Assembly: GCF_000002235.5 (NCBI RefSeq)
Contig: NW_022145611.1
Span: forward strand, 19,528,114-19,592,113
DNA from: Strongylocentrotus purpuratus
Lineage: Eukaryota; Echinodermata; Echinoidea; Camarodonta; Strongylocentrotidae
Direction of reading: 5' to 3'
DNA length: 64,000 nucleotides
How positions within the stretch are numbered: position 1 is the stretch's first letter; every line of letters begins with the position of its first letter. The translations under genes were made by a program, and so were the position numbers. Of this stretch, positions 37,301-51,200 are shown in pieces. The notes under the pieces were generated by a model, which was not told where the DNA came from, searched no databases, and saw nothing but the letters and a program-made list of their open reading frames with translations.

Positions 37301-40300
37301 CAAATCCTTGCTCTATTTACGTAAAAAAAATATATATGTAATTTATTATTATGGTAGGAAAATTAGATCTTGATCTTGAAAGCTTGGAACTCTGCCAAAG
37401 ATACAAAATTTGTAGGCCCTGTAAAATTAATTTGTAGGTCCTGTAAAATTAATTTGTATGTATTTTCAAACTAGTTTACATTTTATTTTTAAGGGCTACA
37501 TATTTATTGTAATTCTTCAGGTAAGCCCCAACATGTAAGCTATATGGCTGGCATAGGTTTCAAGTTCATTAAACATTTTTATGCCTCCGCCACCGAAGGT
37601 GGTGCCGGAGGCATCATGTTTTCGGGTTGTCCGTCCGTACGTCCGTACGTCCGTCCGTCCGTCCGTCCCGTTTGACCGTTATCACAATATCTCAAGAACC
37701 ATTTAAGATTTAAACTTAAGACTCGGGAATAGTATTAATCACCATAGGAAGACGATCTGATTAGATTTTGGAGTACGTAGGTCAAAGGTCACAGGTCACA
37801 GAGGTCAACTTATGAAATTCCTTGTATTGAGTTTGTTAGCGCGATATCTCAAGAACCATTTGAGATTTAAACTTCAAACTTAAGGATAGTATGTATCACC
37901 ATAGGAAGACGATCTGATTAGATTTTGGAGCACGTATGTCAAAGGTCAAGGGTCACAGAGGTCAACTTATGAAATTCCATACATTGAGATTGTTATCATG
38001 ATATCTCAAGAACCACTGGAGATTTAAACTTCAAACTTAGTGCTAGTGTGTATCACTATAGAAAAACAATCTGATTACATTTTGGAGCACGTAGGTCAAA
38101 GGTCAAGGGTCATAGAGGTCAACTTATGAAATTCCATACATTGAGATTGTTATCATGATATCTCAAGAACCACTGGAGATTTAAACTTCAAACTTAGTGC
38201 TAGTGTGTATCACTATAGAAAAACAATCTGATTACATTTTGGAGCACGTAGGTCAAAGGTCAAGGGTCATAGAGGTCAACTTATGAAATTCCATACATTG
38301 AGATTGTTATCATGATATCTCAAGAACCACTGGAGATTTAAACTTCAAACTTAATGATAGTGTGTATCACCATAGGAAGACAATCTGATTAGATTTTGGA
38401 GCACGTAGGTCAAAGGTCAAAGGCCACAGCGCACATTATGAATGCAAAAACAGCTTGTGATCGCGTTATCTCAAGAACCGATTGATGGATTCATGCCAAA
38501 ATTAGGTCATGTTTGTTACTTGCAGAGCCAATGAACTGAGTAGATTCTTGGTTCATAAGGTCAAAGGTCAAAGGTCATGGGCCCATTATGTATGCAAAAA
38601 TAGCTTGTGAACGCATTCTCATTAGAACTGACAGATGGATTACTATTTAACTCAGAACATCTTGCAGAGCCAATGAACTGAGTAGATTTTATGGTCATGA
38701 GGTCAAAGATCAAAGGGTCATATATGTATATGAGAAATTGCTTGTAATCACAATATTCTGAGAACCTGTCAATGGATTACCATTGAACGTGAATTCAATT
38801 TTTTTTTTCTGTTTTGGTTTGTAAAATTGCTCTATAACGGAGGCATCATTTTCGACTGCGCGCAGTCGAATTCCATCTAGTTTTTTATTAGATGTATCCA
38901 TCAAATGTTGAATGCTCCTTGCTGTATGATATTATTGGAAATATTAATTTTTCAAATGAAATATGCTTTGATCATTTTTAAATGAACAACTACTATATCT
39001 TGGTCTATTCTGTTCATGCCATGGCTAGTTGCAGATCATATTACACAGATGTACGTGTACATGAAATGGTACTATCATTCCCAATTTTCTCATGGAATTT
39101 CATCCATGTACATGTCTGCATGAAGCGACGTCTTTTGATGAACAAAAGGGTGTTTGGTTTGCCTAGCTAGCTAGCTTGCCAGACTGCTACTAATGTTATT
39201 AATTGGTAGTGTCCAAGCGTTTGCTCCTTTTATCAATCTCCCCTGCATGAATATTTCACGCAGCATAGAGAGAGAGGGGATCATGCATAATACACCCTTG
39301 GCTGCTACGTTCAATGCTTCCATACGAGTGAGCGAGCATTGAGCATCTACTGCACAGCGCCGGGTCCCAAGCTGCCGGTATGTGTGCCGCACGCACACTG
39401 CACAGTCTGCCTGCATGTTGCACCACTCCACACCAAATTCATATATTGAACCAGTCTTGGGGTTTTGTGTGCGCTCAGCCCAAATTATTTGTCTCTTTGT
39501 TACTCGCATAAGTGTATGCTTTTCCTTCCTTTTCCCTGCTTCCGTATCATATGGAATATCTTTACATTTGATTCCTTGATACCTTTTTGGTAATTGATCA
39601 TGGATATGCATTTTAGGGAAACACATACATTTACATGCAGTTTTAGACTCTTTGTCACAATAATTCTACAGAATGCCATTAGAATTGTTAACATATTGAT
39701 ATATTAGAAAGTATTTCCTCTATATAATTTAAATTTTATATTTTAGTGAATATCATATGGTTTTGTAGGTTTTCCGTACTAAGAATTTATGGCTTGTATC
39801 AAGTTTCATTTGAGTAGATATCCCATCCGATAATGTAAAAGTTGCATGTATGGCATGTAATGTAGGTTAGGTCAATCTAATTAGATGAGTAGGCCTGCAT
39901 GTAATCATCAAACAACAAACAAGGACAATTCACACTTCATTCATACTCTATTCATGGGTAATAGTCATAACATGTGCTAATTATCGCTCCTTTATTTGTA
40001 TGTAAACACTGGCAGTGATTATTGTTACTTCCTCATGGGCAGTAATGACAACAGTCGTAACCATGACGATAACCGTAAACAAATAACAACGTTGTCCTTG
40101 TCATTCTTGAGGCTGTGCGGGTTAATAGCAGAACATGTAGAATTTATTGTAAAACTATGAACTTTGCAACATTAAGCTTTTACAAATTTATGTTAACGAT
40201 TCAAGAATTTGCGAAAGTTTCATGCATGTGCAAATTTCTGATTTTACTGTAATTATTTCAGGAATAATCATGTATGAAGAGAGAAGTACAGGAATATTCT

Positions 40301-43300
40301 ATTACGTAATAGAAATATCTGTAAATGTACATGTATATGTACATAAGCAGGAAGGATTCATATTTTACTGAATGAAGAAATATACAATTTGTGAATTAAC
40401 ATGTATTTTAATAGTAGTAAATAGAAAAGATGAATTTGAAAGAAAACTTTTCCATGTCAGCCTTCATGTTTTGAATGATATTTGTCATGAAACATCAAAG
40501 TTATGAGTATGAGGCCTTTTTTAAAACTTGACAATATCATTCTGCATGGGATGTATTGTAAACAAACTTTTAAAATACTGAGGAAGGAAAACATGCATAA
40601 AGGGATATACTGACTTAGCAAACATTTACATGTATAACTAGTAAATCTTATGATGATCCCTTCACTGTATTTTCAAAGACACATGTTTCCCTTTGAGCCT
40701 TGAATACATTTTTAATTTTTTGTAAAACTTTGATTACATTATATACATATATCCAGACATGTATTGTGTAAGCACAGTTTGTTGACCCTGTGAATGTGTA
40801 CAGTGGGCGGAATGACCATGCATTGCAGCGGGAAACACAATCCTCTGTTGTAGTGTCCACAGGCTAGTAGGAAGTATGTACAAGTAGAAGGTCTGGTAGT
40901 AGTGAGTTTTGTGGAATCAATGCATTGCCAAGGTTGGAAGTGTGATCTACATTATCACTTTGTCCTGAGACAGGGTCAATATGACCATGCAGATACACAA
41001 AGGTCAATAAGGAAAATCATTGTGATAAAGAAAACCTCCATGTAAAACAAATTAAATTTGATATGGGTGCACTAGGTGCAGGATAGTGATCAAATAAAAT
41101 GTTAATATTTCTTATTTGTGAGGTCTAGTTAGTAGTACATGTATGTAGTTTATTTGTTGTTTCATTTTCTCTCAAAATGGTATGAAATGGATAACATTTA
41201 CTGATTTCTATTCTCTTTTTTTATGGTGTTCTGAAGGCAAACTCTGCTTTGTTGGTGTTTTCCTCTTGTTTTTGCAATATTTAATGGATTGCTCTTTACT
41301 GTCAAATACATTGTTCAGTATTTTGTCTGAAGGAAATGAACATGAATTTCAATTTTAATTTTAAAATTTTTTCAAAATAATTCATAAATGTAAGATATTT
41401 TGATGTTTCAGGCAGACATTTTGCGTCAAATAAAGATAAACTGGAATCTAATCTTAGATCCTTCATGGCTGTAATGTACATGGGATACACATTTAGCTGC
41501 ATTTACACTGCAAGCAAAAATCATTTATTTTTCTCAAATTCTTGTGTCTCATCATTAGTTGCTAAGCAACCACCATCAAACACAACAAAAAATCTAAATT
41601 TAAAAAATCGACCTCTTGTACTGAGTAGAAATCGCACCTATTTTGCAGTGTAAATGACCGCTCTCAATACATTGGTGAATGATACCAGTTTTTGGTCACA
41701 TGACTCTCCTCGCTTTCGTGCGATCGCATGCAGAGCAGAGAGACAAGTCACACATGCGCACTTCTCACCAAAAAGTTGGAATGAGGAAACACCAGGAACC
41801 CGTTTCACAAAGCTTTTTGTCAATGACAAATGACAAAAATCAGTGACAAATCTGCTAATAACCAATCAGAAGCAAGGATTTCAGTAGCTTATCACACAAA
41901 TTGTCATTTGTCACTGAAGACAAGTTTTGTGAAACACCCCCCAGGTTTTTCCAGTAGTGTAAATGGCAGTCCAAAATATTGATAATTTTTCAAAATGGTG
42001 TTTGGGCTGTGTAAATGAGCCTATTGTACATTGTACATGTAGCACTGACACAAAGCATATTTCCGATTTGGGCTACATCGAATTAGCAAGAATCCTGTAC
42101 ATTGTGGCTGATGCCAGAAATAGTGTAGACACTCAATTAATTAATCATACTTGTCTGAACTAATTATATATCGTCTCCGTTACTTTGTCAACAGAATTAG
42201 GCAGCAACTCCAAAATCCGCACATCTTGCCCACACCACGACCAATCACAGCAGCCCTACAGCCTGAGGCGAAAGGCGGCATCAACTCTATGCTCTGGCAG
42301 ATGGGACTTGGTAAGCAAAAAACCCATCATGATCGTATGTCCCTTTAGCTCTCCTCTGCTTCCCTTACTATTTAGTAGGCAAGTTGTTGGGTGAGAGCAA
42401 GATGGGCCTTGATTCATATCTGGTAATACAGAATTAATGCCCTTATTTTTTAACATTTTTTTTTGAGGGGGGGGGGGGGGGATACAATTTAATAGTGGGC
42501 ACTGTACTCCAAATCTACTGGTATTCAGAGTGGTGTGCACTGAGAAAAGATAACTACTATTTTTATGCAATTTAGCCTTCTTATTTGCCAAAGAGATATG
42601 AATTTGAATAGTACTGGTACTTCAAAAGGTAATGTAATAACCTTGATAGGGCGCGATCAATGTCATTTTATTAGACTCATAAAGTCAGATTTGGTTATTT
42701 TAATAATAATTCTGATGTTGTAAACCCCTAGAAATTGCAAAAAAAATGTTCCCTATTAAAATGCCTTTCATATGATATAGGGATATGGAATTGAACACTA
42801 CATATTCCTATCATGATAGCATTTGACATTGTAGTCACAATTAATTCAGAAGCGTTCATAATACATAGCGCTTAAATTGCTTAATTCCCGGGTTGAGGAT
42901 AAATTAATATCCTAAATGAAAGCTGCCTTTCGGTTTATTGCACTTGACATTGTGCATGGCATGTATGAAATGAGATTACAATGCAAGCAAAGGGCATCCA
43001 TGCTGGGCCATGATAGAGGGAGACAAACCATTGGATAAACGATGAATGTGAGATATGCCGCTTTCATAATGTAATCATGACGAGCAGCCATGGCAGATCA
43101 CCTCAAAGATTACATGTCAGTAGGTAGTCATGTATACATACATATACAGTGTACATCCATATCGTCGCTGTTTTCACGAAGTGACGGTAGTGAAAAAAAA
43201 TTGCATTCACTTTGCGTTACGATTTTCCTCATTACCGTCACTTCGTGAAAACAGGGACGATATAAATATACACTCATATTGACATACAGGCTAAATATGT

Positions 43301-46300
43301 TCATTGTAATGCTTTTTATCGTTGTTGAATTTTAAAATTGTCAAATTTAATCCCCATTCTGACATGACGCAATAAATTTCTTAACAAATACACTACAGCT
43401 ATAAAATTTAATGTGTAAGTGAATTGCAAAAGGTCATGTTGTTGGAGTAATATAGGTGTGTGTCATTTAAAGCAAACCTCACCCCAAGAAATAACTTGAG
43501 ATTTATTATATTGTTACCCATTTATTTACAAGATTCCCCACCAAACTGCATGAGAGAGGCATAAAGCAAGAATAATGTACAGTTCCTAATCATGACATGG
43601 GCATCGCCATTTTCTTGATAATAACCTGTGACGTACATGTATATGAAGTTGTGTATCAAGTCAATTTATGGATGTTTCCTTCCCAGGTGTGTGTGGTGAT
43701 GAAGCATTTCATTCACCTGCTATTATCCTTTGTACTACAGTTGCAAGAAGGCAAATTAAATAAATAAGTTGGCACTCTTCTGGGTGAAGGTTTCTCATAA
43801 ATGAAACAGATTTTTCAACTGCTATATTTTAGTATTTTTAAATTAATAAGTGACGATTGTTCCCCTGGTCTATATTTTTCACCAAATATAATTTCTATCT
43901 TCTCAGCTATGATTTGTACTCATTGAACAGTAAAGGTTTTGTTATTGATTTTAAAAATCTTTCCAACTAAACCTTGGTGCATGAGACAAGTACACCTTCA
44001 CCAAGTACCTCACAATATCAAGAAAATGACTGTGCTCATGGCATGCCAAAAGGCATCACATTATGCCAAGAATATGACTCATGTACATATTCGTAAGAAA
44101 TATTGTACATCAAAGAGCAGGAATACATTTCACTTTTATTCAGAATACCTACACTTATTCTTTGGGGTGAGGTTTTCTTTAAGATACACACATTCAAAGC
44201 TTGTCTCATCCCATTTCAGTTTTCTTTAGCCATGATCTTGCATTGATTATTGGAAGGAGAACTTAGACAATATTAATTTAGATACTGACAATGTTGAATA
44301 CTTAGAAATGAGGATACTGTGTGAATAGTTAATTTACTCTGGCAAAGATAAAGGCAGCGGGTATCGGTTAGCTAATTGATTTCAAGTGATGAACTTTAAC
44401 TTCTTTGAGACATACACATGAGAAGATTATGCCCAACAATCTACACGAGGGCTAAGGGTAGTTTGCCCCTACTTGTAGAGAAAGGGTCCCATAGCCCCCT
44501 TTAGCCCCTGAACTTTCTGTCTCATGAATAATTAGAATTGAAAAGTGCCCCTTCCCCCTCCAGGATAGGTATAGGGTTGGTTGTGCCGCAATACAGGTTC
44601 ACATAATTATTTCATTCAGATGAAGTTATTATATTGTTTTTTTTAAATATTCATTCTAGGCAGGTCAGTTAACAAAGTTTGACAATTTGAAATAGCGATA
44701 ACATTTTCAAATAGGATTAATTAACATCCTCCAATGAAATTTCTCAAAATAATGTATTGATTCCATCAATTAATTTGTTCAATTTACTGTAGAGCCTGTA
44801 ATTTATAACTCATATTAATATTTAATAACCTGAACAAAACAAGATAATGGAATTTAAAGAGAGAGAGAGAGAGAGGTGGGGGGGGGGGGAGAAGGGAAGA
44901 GGGTTTCCTGCAAGGTTAAAAGTTTGAATTTATGTTCTGATACAATATCAGGCACTGAAGACTGAAAACATGTGTATGATCTATTTCTCATGTACATGTA
45001 CAATAAATGATTTGGCAGCGACTTGAGAATGATGCATCTAAACTCTGTTGTATGAGGAAACCGTTTTGATGGGAGAGGAAAGAATTCCAGAAGCTGAATC
45101 ACTGTGAATCAGTGTGTAAACTCCTTATCTCTCGTTCATCAAGCCAAAACTTTCATACCCAAACGCTGCATGTTTTCTTGTTTTGAGGCAAGAACCTCTA
45201 GGTCAAGTGCACTGCACATGTAGTTTCTCTTTCGCACTGTATCGAGACAGGAACAAACACACAAAGGGTGGTCTCTTGAGAATTCAGTCATTGTCAATCC
45301 AGATATATTTCTGCTTTGCATGATTTCTAGAAACTGCCAATAATAATTGTAGAAGCCTCAGATAATTGCAGTTTCAGGAGAAGTCTGATGTTCATCTCAA
45401 ATTGAGTAAAGGCTATATTTGTTTTTGATAAGAGGTATCATATGAAAACAATAGTGTTATGCATGAAAGTATGAGCATTGCAAACATGTGTAAATGTACC
45501 ATATGTACATTTATGTGGCTGTATCTGAAGGTAAAATATGCTGCATACAGCAATGGTGACTTCTGGAAGATATCTGGCTCAATTGATTGTATTTGTTTAT
45601 CAAGTATATGTACGTTCAGATCATAAAATATGCAGGAGAGAGAATGAATATATGACCAAACATGGATGACCCATGAAAGCCATCATAAATAGCTTATTTC
45701 TTGAAACTTTCCACAAAATCTGTTCTTGTGAAAATAAGGAGTTATTTCAGTAACTTGGGAGATGAGATAGCCCTGAGTCCCTTTATAGATTCTGATGTTG
45801 ATATCAACCGTTTCCCAGTTCTCTATCAAACTCACAGAATGTAATTAAGTTTGATTTATTTGATATGACTAGCACAAATTCAGTAGGCCTATAATAATTG
45901 TCAGATTTTAACAAATTATGCATAACATGCTACATGTACATCCTGTATGATATTTTTATAATTTTATTACATGTGATTGTCTACTAGTATTTAATGGTGA
46001 TCTAAGTGAAAGTGATATCAAATTAAATCAAGGCTCTGCTTTTGCCCCTCCATATGCTATCAAATGCTTTTTACATGTACTGTACAAGTTAAAATGTGTT
46101 TAAAAGTAACAAGTCCTTTCAAAGGTGTAAGAAAAAGAGAACAATAATAGTTCATCACCCATATACTGTACGTGTAAAACGTCTGAAACAAGGCAAGCAC
46201 GTTTGGAAAGAAACATGAATTAAGCAAAATCGAGAGAGAGAGAGAGATATATAGAGGGGCCCTTTTGCTTGGTTGACTTGCAGGGAAGCACACACAGGAA

Positions 46301-48247
46301 AGTCTGTGATTACTATCGAATGGCACATGGGAGGGAAGTATCAGTCATAGTTGTTGAAGGCTCTCGGGGTGCATTCATACCGCAGGAGGTAGACTTGACG
46401 ATTTATACTACTCAGTGTTAATTAGTGCAATTGTATTAACTTCATGTATACTGAGCCAATGGGAACGCATCATGCTTTTGTCCACAATGGATTGGTAATA
46501 ACCTCTCAACCTTTCTGGATGATATTGTAGTGTTCTTGTGCATTCGTAAAACGGGAGATCAAATTACGTAGACTTGACTAACATGCTAGCCAATAGGAAC
46601 ACATCCTTTTGTTTTTAAAGTGGATGGAAGGGAAATTTTAAAACTCGATATATTACACCTATACTTTTCATGAGACTCCAATTATCAGTCATCCTATCCA
46701 ATACGATAAGCAGTTGGAATTTATAGTTTTTTATGTCCTAATTATCAATCACTGTGTGTAATGATCGAATTCATGACAGTTGAACTTGAAAGCCAGTAGG
46801 AACGCACATTCATGTATCCACATCTACAGTGTAATGATTATGACTTATCAACCTCTTCTCCCAGTTCATATTTGACGTATCTGCATCATCAATCACCATT
46901 ACAGCATAATGATAACATGTTGGATCATGGTTTTGCGGTATCAGTGTGAATGTGCCCCTGGAGACTAGACAGGTGTTAGAAAGAGATGAAATGAGGCCAA
47001 GGCTAGCAGTAGACTCAATTCACTGCAACATTGGCCAATTTGTGATGTTACATGCATTCTGGGAAGGTCTGATACATGCACTGCCCATAGTGCCATGTGA
47101 ATGAGTTCCCATAATGACATCCTCCCATTCAAACGCATGGAGGGTATGTCCGCTAACATGTTGTTACATACAACTGCGGTAATTTACCTGTAGCCTCACA
47201 ATTTATTGAATGCCCTACAGTACCTTGTAATCATTTTGCCATCCAGAAAGTTCATCTCTTTTTTCATGTATAGTTGGTCTACACCTGTGTTATTTGGTCT
47301 GTAATGTTTTCAACATATTTTATTCTGATAAACTGTAATGATGTGTAATATTGGGGTCATTTCTTCTTGTTTATCAAATTCTGGATAGGTTTACAACGTG
47401 ATATACATGTACAGTGTACAGCAGCTCAACATGTACAGTGTAGGCTTAAATATCAGGCATTACAAGATCCAGATTATTCTATACTTTATTCATTCAACTT
47501 TACTGTATTTCTTACTTTTATTGTAGGCTAGGTAGTACTACTATGAAATATAACTTAGATGACTGCGCACTAAATGTTCAGCAATGTTCTTGTGAAGTTA
47601 ACAGGCTGTCCATACAATGAACTATGTCTGCGGCAGTACCATTTACTTGTCTGTTGCCCCATCGCTATATTTAACTCAATATCAGGGGCCTTCTACAAGG
47701 ATGATGTACATTCAACCCTGTTATCCATCTACAGGTATTTAGTATGACATTTGTATGCTTTCCTCACCCTCATCCCCCTCTCTCTCTCTCTCTCTGTCTC
47801 TGTCTGTGTCTCTACAGAGTTCATCACCCGGGTCATCTCCCATGACGAGAGCCAAGCGATCAAGGCTTTCCAGTCACACAGACACTCAAGGATCAGGAGG
47901 TAACGTACAATCATGCCATTGTCATCTTCAGCATCTTTCTTCTCCCCGTCTCTGTCCTATCTTTTCTTATACAATCCTACTAGAGTATCGTCACTTTGGT
48001 GTGAATTCCTTGATACTATTCTGTCAGAAATAACTGGAAACCAGAAACCTTGCATGCATGAAAGTTTTGCAATATTATGAGTGATTTAGATAAACAAAAT
48101 TTGCGAAATGTTCGTGTTGTGAAGCTTCTGGTTTTACATTAGTAATGAAATTTACGCTGTTCCTTCTGTTATATTTTTGTTTGTTTATCAGTTTAACTTT
48201 CAAGGAATTTTAAGAGAGGCTCCCATTCTTTATTTCTGTTCTTTGTG

Positions 48248-48287
<40 letters not shown>

Positions 48288-51200
48288 ATCATTATGCTAT
48301 AGATCTGTCTCAATTTATTGATGTATTCTCAATCTGATTCTATATCTTTTTCAATTACCTTTGGACCCCTTCCTCTCTATCTTCTCTATCTCAGTGTGTC
48401 TCCCATTCATGTGTCTTCTTATAATCACATCTAAGTTCACATAGAGTTTAATAATACCCTTCTGGCCCTAAAGAGACAATTCTCCCTTTAAATGTTAATT
48501 TTACTTGTCATAGAATGATAACAGGAAGCAAATCTGTTATTATCCTCCAAATAGATATATGCAGCATCCCTAAGAGCATTCATACTGTTAATGTGGACAG
48601 GTCATTGTATTTCTCCCATCCCTTATACCCTTTATCACCTATTGTATCCTCCCATATTTTTTTTCCTTCTTCCCGTCCCGTCACGAAAAGCAAAGGATGG
48701 GATGATGGGAAAGACGTGTGATTGATCCAGTTTACCTCCCTGCCGTTTGAGCAGTGAATAAGCATTTTATAGAGAGAAGGAGTGAAAGGAATGAAAGAGA
48801 AATGCCTGCAGGGCTTTGAAATGGCACACTGTTCAACAAACAGAGCATGACTAAAGAAACACAGTCACAACAATTCATTATAATGTAACGCATGAGAGTC
48901 GGAAGAGAGAGATGCCAAGATGGAAGGAAGGCGCAGGTATTGGACAGGGTATATTTGTAGATGCAGAACCTCGGTATATATATTGAGTTCTAGATGTGCT
49001 TTAGGTAATTTTGATATTTCAGAAAGTGCCAACCTCATCCGTACAGATTTATGTCATATTTGTTTTTTTTTTGCAGGGGGGGGGGGGGGGTTCTGAAATA
49101 TAAATGTAAAGTGGTAAAGATAGAATTATCAACAATTTCATGTTAAATAAATCATACTTTCCAAATATATTTGATAAAGAAAATGTATAGATCCCACCTA
49201 ATTTGCATAATAAATATGACCCTGAAGTGAGTGTTCAGACTATTGGTTGAACTATCATAACTGGAATATGCTCCAGTATAACTAAGTTATGACCCTTCAA
49301 CTTCTGTACATGTATATTGTTTCACATTCCATATCCATCAGTTTAGGTGTATTTCATTGTTTTTGCACTTAACATGTTTTCATCATTCTGTTCATATTAT
49401 GTGTGTTCTAATTACCTACTTATTATCTGAGGATTTTTACCAACCATACAATCAACAATTTATAAAACCTATGATTTCTCTCAAAAATATGATATCTCCA
49501 GAACTCAAAATTGATTTTAACAGAGGGTTAGGTATCCAGAGGCCAAATGATAACGCAAGAGTAACCAGCACGTCTAACCTCCCTTGTCTTTGTCTTTGTT
49601 TTCCTTTCATAGGGACGACAGGAGATGACAATTTCCTGGAGTCGTTGATGCCAGATGAGATCCTCATCAAAATCCTGTCCTACCTCCTCGAGAAGGATCT
49701 ATGCAATGTGGCGTGTGTCTGTAAGAGGTTCAACACCCTTGCCAGTGATCTCACTCTATGGTACGTACATTAACCCACCCATCCGCCTGCTCACTTTGTA
49801 TGTATGTCTGCTTTACCTTTAATACATTAAAGGGCTGGTCACACATGAACAGTTTCAACTTTATTTTTCACCATTAAAGGTCTTTTCTTGCCACTTATAA
49901 GCAGTTATCCACCTGTTTAATTCATATGTCATCTTTACCTTTAACCCATTGAAAGGCTGGTCACTTATAAACACTAGACCTTAACCATCTCAACCACTTT
50001 GTTTGTACGTTAACTTTGTCTGTAACCATTTAAGGGGCTTGTCACATATGAACTGTAACCTACCTACTGTACTTAACATTAAAGGGCTGGTCAGATATAA
50101 CGCTAAACAGTAACTCATCCGCCTGCATTGTTCATACATCAACTTTACCTTTGACATATTAAATGGCCTGATAACAATATACAAATAACCAAAGTCAGTT
50201 TGTGTAGAAAAAGTAAAGTGCACTGTGTATAAAAGTAGGTAGATCAATAGTATTCTCTTTATTATTAATATTAATCAATGTATTGATACCCACATATACA
50301 CCTGTACCATTGTGCTAGTTCTTCCTTTTTGTTGAATGTTTCACAACGAGTGACAAAAGCTGTCATTGTCGATTTTGAAAACTAGCCAACTGCCTCGAAA
50401 TCCATCTGTTGCAACCAACATTCAAATCTTTCCTTAGCCTAGATACATGCATTTTCAGTGCACTACCCCACGGGTAAGGAGGCTTTGCCAAATCTTGATA
50501 AGTATGGAATGTCTTCATTCGATTGATAGCATCAAATGAGGCATGATTTGAATAGCGCGACTATTCCCTGGGCTGTGGCTTTAGAGCTATGAACTGCTGC
50601 AGGCAATGAACCCACAATGTGTGGTATGAGCGACATGATTGAATACATTTACATGTAAGACGAGATGTATGCAACATGGAACAAGAAATGTTAAGGGAAA
50701 TAAGAATATGCAATGATTCAGCCTGGTTTGAAGAGTATGCTTGCATGTATCTATGTGACAGGTATCGTTTTGTATAACTACTGAATATGGAGTATAAATA
50801 ATTTTGTGTGAAAACTTTTCTAAATCATTTATTGTAGTTCTAAAGAGGCAGTATCATAAAGCTGATATTCAGAGATCATTCTTACTACCATTACAATTCC
50901 TATCAATATCATGATAATTATTATCATTACTAGCATTCCAATGTACCATCATGATTTTCACAATTAGCATGACCCCTACCATCATCATCATCATCACATT
51001 GTCATCACCACTACCACAACCTCTGATACTATCATCATTACTACCAACATTTTCACACATCTTAATTTTCACCATCACTACCATTATTGCTGATAACAAA
51101 CTTCATTACTATCACCACTATCATCATGTCCTCTATGATCCATCATCACTTACACCACAGTTTCCATCTCCATCGATCATCACCATCTTGATAAATGTTT

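Larger units (their letters stand above)
20279..42194 (+). other. FBXO11 intron 1 (about 22 kb)
   Basis: I find no exon in this interval that fits the reading frame. It contains the hairpin at 20805, the C/G-ended foldback at 22347, a CAGGGCTC-family MITE at 27841, the decayed hAT element at 29581, a HINE-like element at 37575, the MITE at 41792 and many homopolymer G/C tracts. Less repetitive, more complex stretches at about 23960-24450, 28400-28610, 36700-37130 and 39190-39560 may be regulatory. Confidence 0.5.
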
